Assembly (NCBI GenBank): GCA_025964455.1
Contig: JAOPYU010000079.1
Coordinates: 1 to 7,665 of the forward strand
DNA from: Thermoleophilia bacterium
GTDB lineage: Bacteria; Actinomycetota; Thermoleophilia; Gaiellales; SKUG01
Reading direction: 5' to 3'
Length of the DNA stretch: 7,665 nucleotides
Shown in pieces: positions 6,343 to 7,665 of this stretch. Numbering within the stretch: the stretch's first letter is position 1; the number at the start of each line of letters is the position of its first letter. The position numbers were made by a program, and so were the translations under genes. The notes beneath the pieces are model-generated. The model made no database searches. It was not told where the DNA came from and saw only the letters and a program-made list of their open reading frames with translations.

Positions 6343-6391
6343 GATTTCGGTGACGTTGGCCGCGCCACAGCCGGCCAACGTCACCAAAATC
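6343..6391 (-). terminator. Second (distal) hairpin after ino1: 19 of 20 bp paired
   Basis: Arms 6349-6362 and 6372-6385 (GGTGACGTTGGCCG and its reverse complement) form a perfect 14-bp stem around a nine-base loop. After one mismatch five more pairs follow (GATTT 6343-6347 with AAATC 6387-6391). It lies 74 bases beyond the ino1 stop and before the acyltransferase start, so a terminator or insulating 3' structure is the simplest reading. No U-run follows. A palindromic operator is the alternative. Confidence 0.5.
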
Positions 6392-6405
6392 AGGGGCAGA
6401 CGAGC

Positions 6406-6440
6406 GAGGGGCCCGCCGCGGCGTTCGCGACGGACCCCTC
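6406..6440 (-). terminator. First (proximal) hairpin after ino1: 15-bp stem, 5-base loop
   Basis: Positions 6406-6420 pair with 6426-6440 around GCGTT (plus-strand reading). Thirteen pairs are Watson-Crick. The other two (6416/6430 and 6412/6434) are C-A on the plus strand but G-U in RNA made from the minus strand, so the stem is continuous only in ino1-sense RNA. It begins 25 bases after the ino1 stop. This fits an intrinsic-like terminator or 3' stabilising stem of the ino1 mRNA, though without a clean U-run. Confidence 0.55.
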
Positions 6441-6464
6441 CCCCTTCGGTGACCCACGCGTCGA

Positions 6465-7665
6465 TCAGGCGTGTGCCGGGATCGGTGCGCCGACCGCGTC
6501 GGCGGCCAGGTGGTAGTCGATGCCACCGTCGCGACGACGATCCTCGCCGGTGCGCTCAGATGACTCGCGGCCGGCCGGGCCACCCGCGATGAACGCCTCG
6601 AGGTGCTCGCGCGCGATGTCGTCGTCGTGCTGCCACGGCGGCGACTTCATGAGGTACGCGCTCGGCCACTCGAGTGCGCCGCCGATCTTGCGATCCATCG
6701 CCGCCTTGGCGAAGCGGACCGCGTCGATCGTGATGCCCGCCGAGTTCGGCGAGTCGACGACCTCGAGCTTGACCTCCATCATGAGCGGCACGCCGCCGAA
6801 GGCTTCGCCCTCGACGCGGATGTGCGCCCACTTGCGGTCCTCGAGCCACGGCACGTAGTCGCTCGGCCCGACGTAGACGTCCTTGGCCGGGATCTCGTAC
6901 GGCAGCACGCTCGTGACCGCATTGGTCTTGGAGACCTTCTTGCTCTCGAGGCGCTCGCGCTCGAGCATGTTGCGGAAGTCGGAGTTGCCACCGACGTTCA
7001 GCTGGCTCGTGCGCAGGATCTTGACCCCACGGTCACGGAAGAGCTGGGCGATGCGGCGATGCAGGATCGTCGCGCCCACCTGGCTCTTGATGTCGTCACC
7101 GATGATCGGCAGGTTCGCCTCTTCGAAGCGCGCCCGCCATTCGGGACGACCCGCGATGAACACGGGGATGCAGTTCACGAAGCCGGTGCCGGCCTTGAGT
7201 GCTGCATCCGCGTAGAACTCGACGGCCTGCTGGCTGCCCACGGGGAGCAGGTTGATCAGGACGTCGGCCTTGGTGTCCCTCAGGACCTGGACCACGTCGA
7301 CGGGCTCGGCCTCCGACAGCTCGACGACCTCGGAGAGGTACTTGCCGATGCCATCGAGCGTCGGGCCGCGGTGCACGGTCACCCCTGCGTTCGCCACCTC
7401 GGAGAACACGACGGTGTTGTTCTCACCCGCGAAGATCGCCTCGGAGAGGTCCAGCCCCACCTTGGCCGCCGCGACGTCAAACGCCGCGACGAACTCGATG
7501 TCGCCCACGCCGTAGCCGGCGATCGTGTGGTGCATGAGGCCCGGGACCTCTTCCGTGGCGCCCGCGTAGTGCGTGACTCCCTGGACGAGGCTCGAGGCGC
7601 AGTTGCCGATACCGGCGATCGCGACGCGGACCTTGCCGCTGTTAGGGACCGGGGTCCCCGGCTGG
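6465..7665 (-). CDS. ino1: Inositol-3-phosphate synthase (partial, N-terminus beyond right edge)
   Basis: It converts glucose 6-phosphate to 1D-myo-inositol 3-phosphate with bound NAD+, the first step toward phosphatidylinositol, mycothiol and inositol solutes in Actinomycetota. The frame is open to the right edge and shows 399 residues. The NAD-binding loop is [18 protein letters not shown] near the visible N-terminus, followed by [15 protein letters not shown]. Further family blocks are [62 protein letters not shown] (with the lysine-rich active-site segment), [16 protein letters not shown] and LMKSPP. The visible part is already as long as typical actinobacterial enzymes (about 360), because it carries a roughly 32-residue polar tail after EAFIAGG ([15 protein letters not shown]...). 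The true start cannot be seen; only about ten residues precede the NAD-binding strand, so little may be missing. Two hairpins follow the stop, so it probably ends its transcript. Confidence 0.95.
   Translation of the reverse strand, partial: QPGTPVPNSGKVRVAIAGIGNCASSLVQGVTHYAGATEEVPGLMHHTIAGYGVGDIEFVAAFDVAAAKVGLDLSEAIFAGENNTVVFSEVANAGVTVHRGPTLDGIGKYLSEVVELSEAEPVDVVQVLRDTKADVLINLLPVGSQQAVEFYADAALKAGTGFVNCIPVFIAGRPEWRARFEEANLPIIGDDIKSQVGATILHRRIAQLFRDRGVKILRTSQLNVGGNSDFRNMLERERLESKKVSKTNAVTSVLPYEIPAKDVYVGPSDYVPWLEDRKWAHIRVEGEAFGGVPLMMEVKLEVVDSPNSAGITIDAVRFAKAAMDRKIGGALEWPSAYLMKSPPWQHDDDIAREHLEAFIAGGPAGRESSERTGEDRRRDGGIDYHLAADAVGAPIPAHA

Noticed and set aside
6281..6583. Upstream extension of the acyltransferase to a start at 6583
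   Set aside because: It would translate through both hairpins and into the end of ino1, and the added residues show no family similarity.
1..7665. CRISPR arrays, tRNA or rRNA genes, insertion sequences, toxin-antitoxin pairs
   Set aside because: I saw no direct repeat array, tRNA-like cloverleaf, transposase or terminal repeats. The window is almost fully taken up by seven ordinary-looking coding genes.

Overview
The window is very GC-rich, with strong G/C third-position bias, and all seven genes lie on the minus strand. The actinobacterial-type inositol-3-phosphate synthase, the DrrA/DrrB-type ABC transporter and the base composition point to an Actinomycetota bacterium. Thermoleophilia (Solirubrobacter/Patulibacter-like) is a reasonable guess that the window alone cannot prove.

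In the direction of transcription (right to left): (1) inositol-3-phosphate synthase, N-terminus beyond the right edge, ending at 6465. (2) A 184-bp gap with two strong tandem hairpins, probably the 3' end of that transcript. (3) A membrane acyltransferase-3 protein (6280-5036), overlapping by ATGA with (4) an unusual fusion of a GT-B glycosyltransferase-like domain to a C-terminal PHP metal-dependent phosphoesterase domain (5039-3168). (5) A 111-bp gap with two more hairpins, one a perfect 14-bp inverted repeat. (6) A divergent Fe-S uracil-DNA-glycosylase-like protein (3056-2427). One base later comes (7) a polytopic membrane protein (2425-1658) whose final four membrane helices carry the motif set of presenilin/signal-peptide-peptidase aspartyl proteases. 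(8) After 37 bp, a DrrA-type ABC ATPase (1620-655), overlapping by ATGA with (9) a DrrB-type ABC-2 permease cut by the left edge.

The genes probably form three transcription blocks: ino1; the acyltransferase plus GT-PHP pair; and the UDG-like, presenilin-like and ABC exporter set. The first two blocks suggest inositol, sugar and acyl chemistry, perhaps at the cell envelope, but no shared pathway is shown. The most striking item is the presenilin-like membrane protein: an intramembrane aspartyl protease candidate in a bacterium, encoded in a tight cluster with a DNA-repair-like protein and an ABC exporter.

All positions, motifs and membrane segments were read by eye. Comparisons with known proteins are from memory, and no database search was run.
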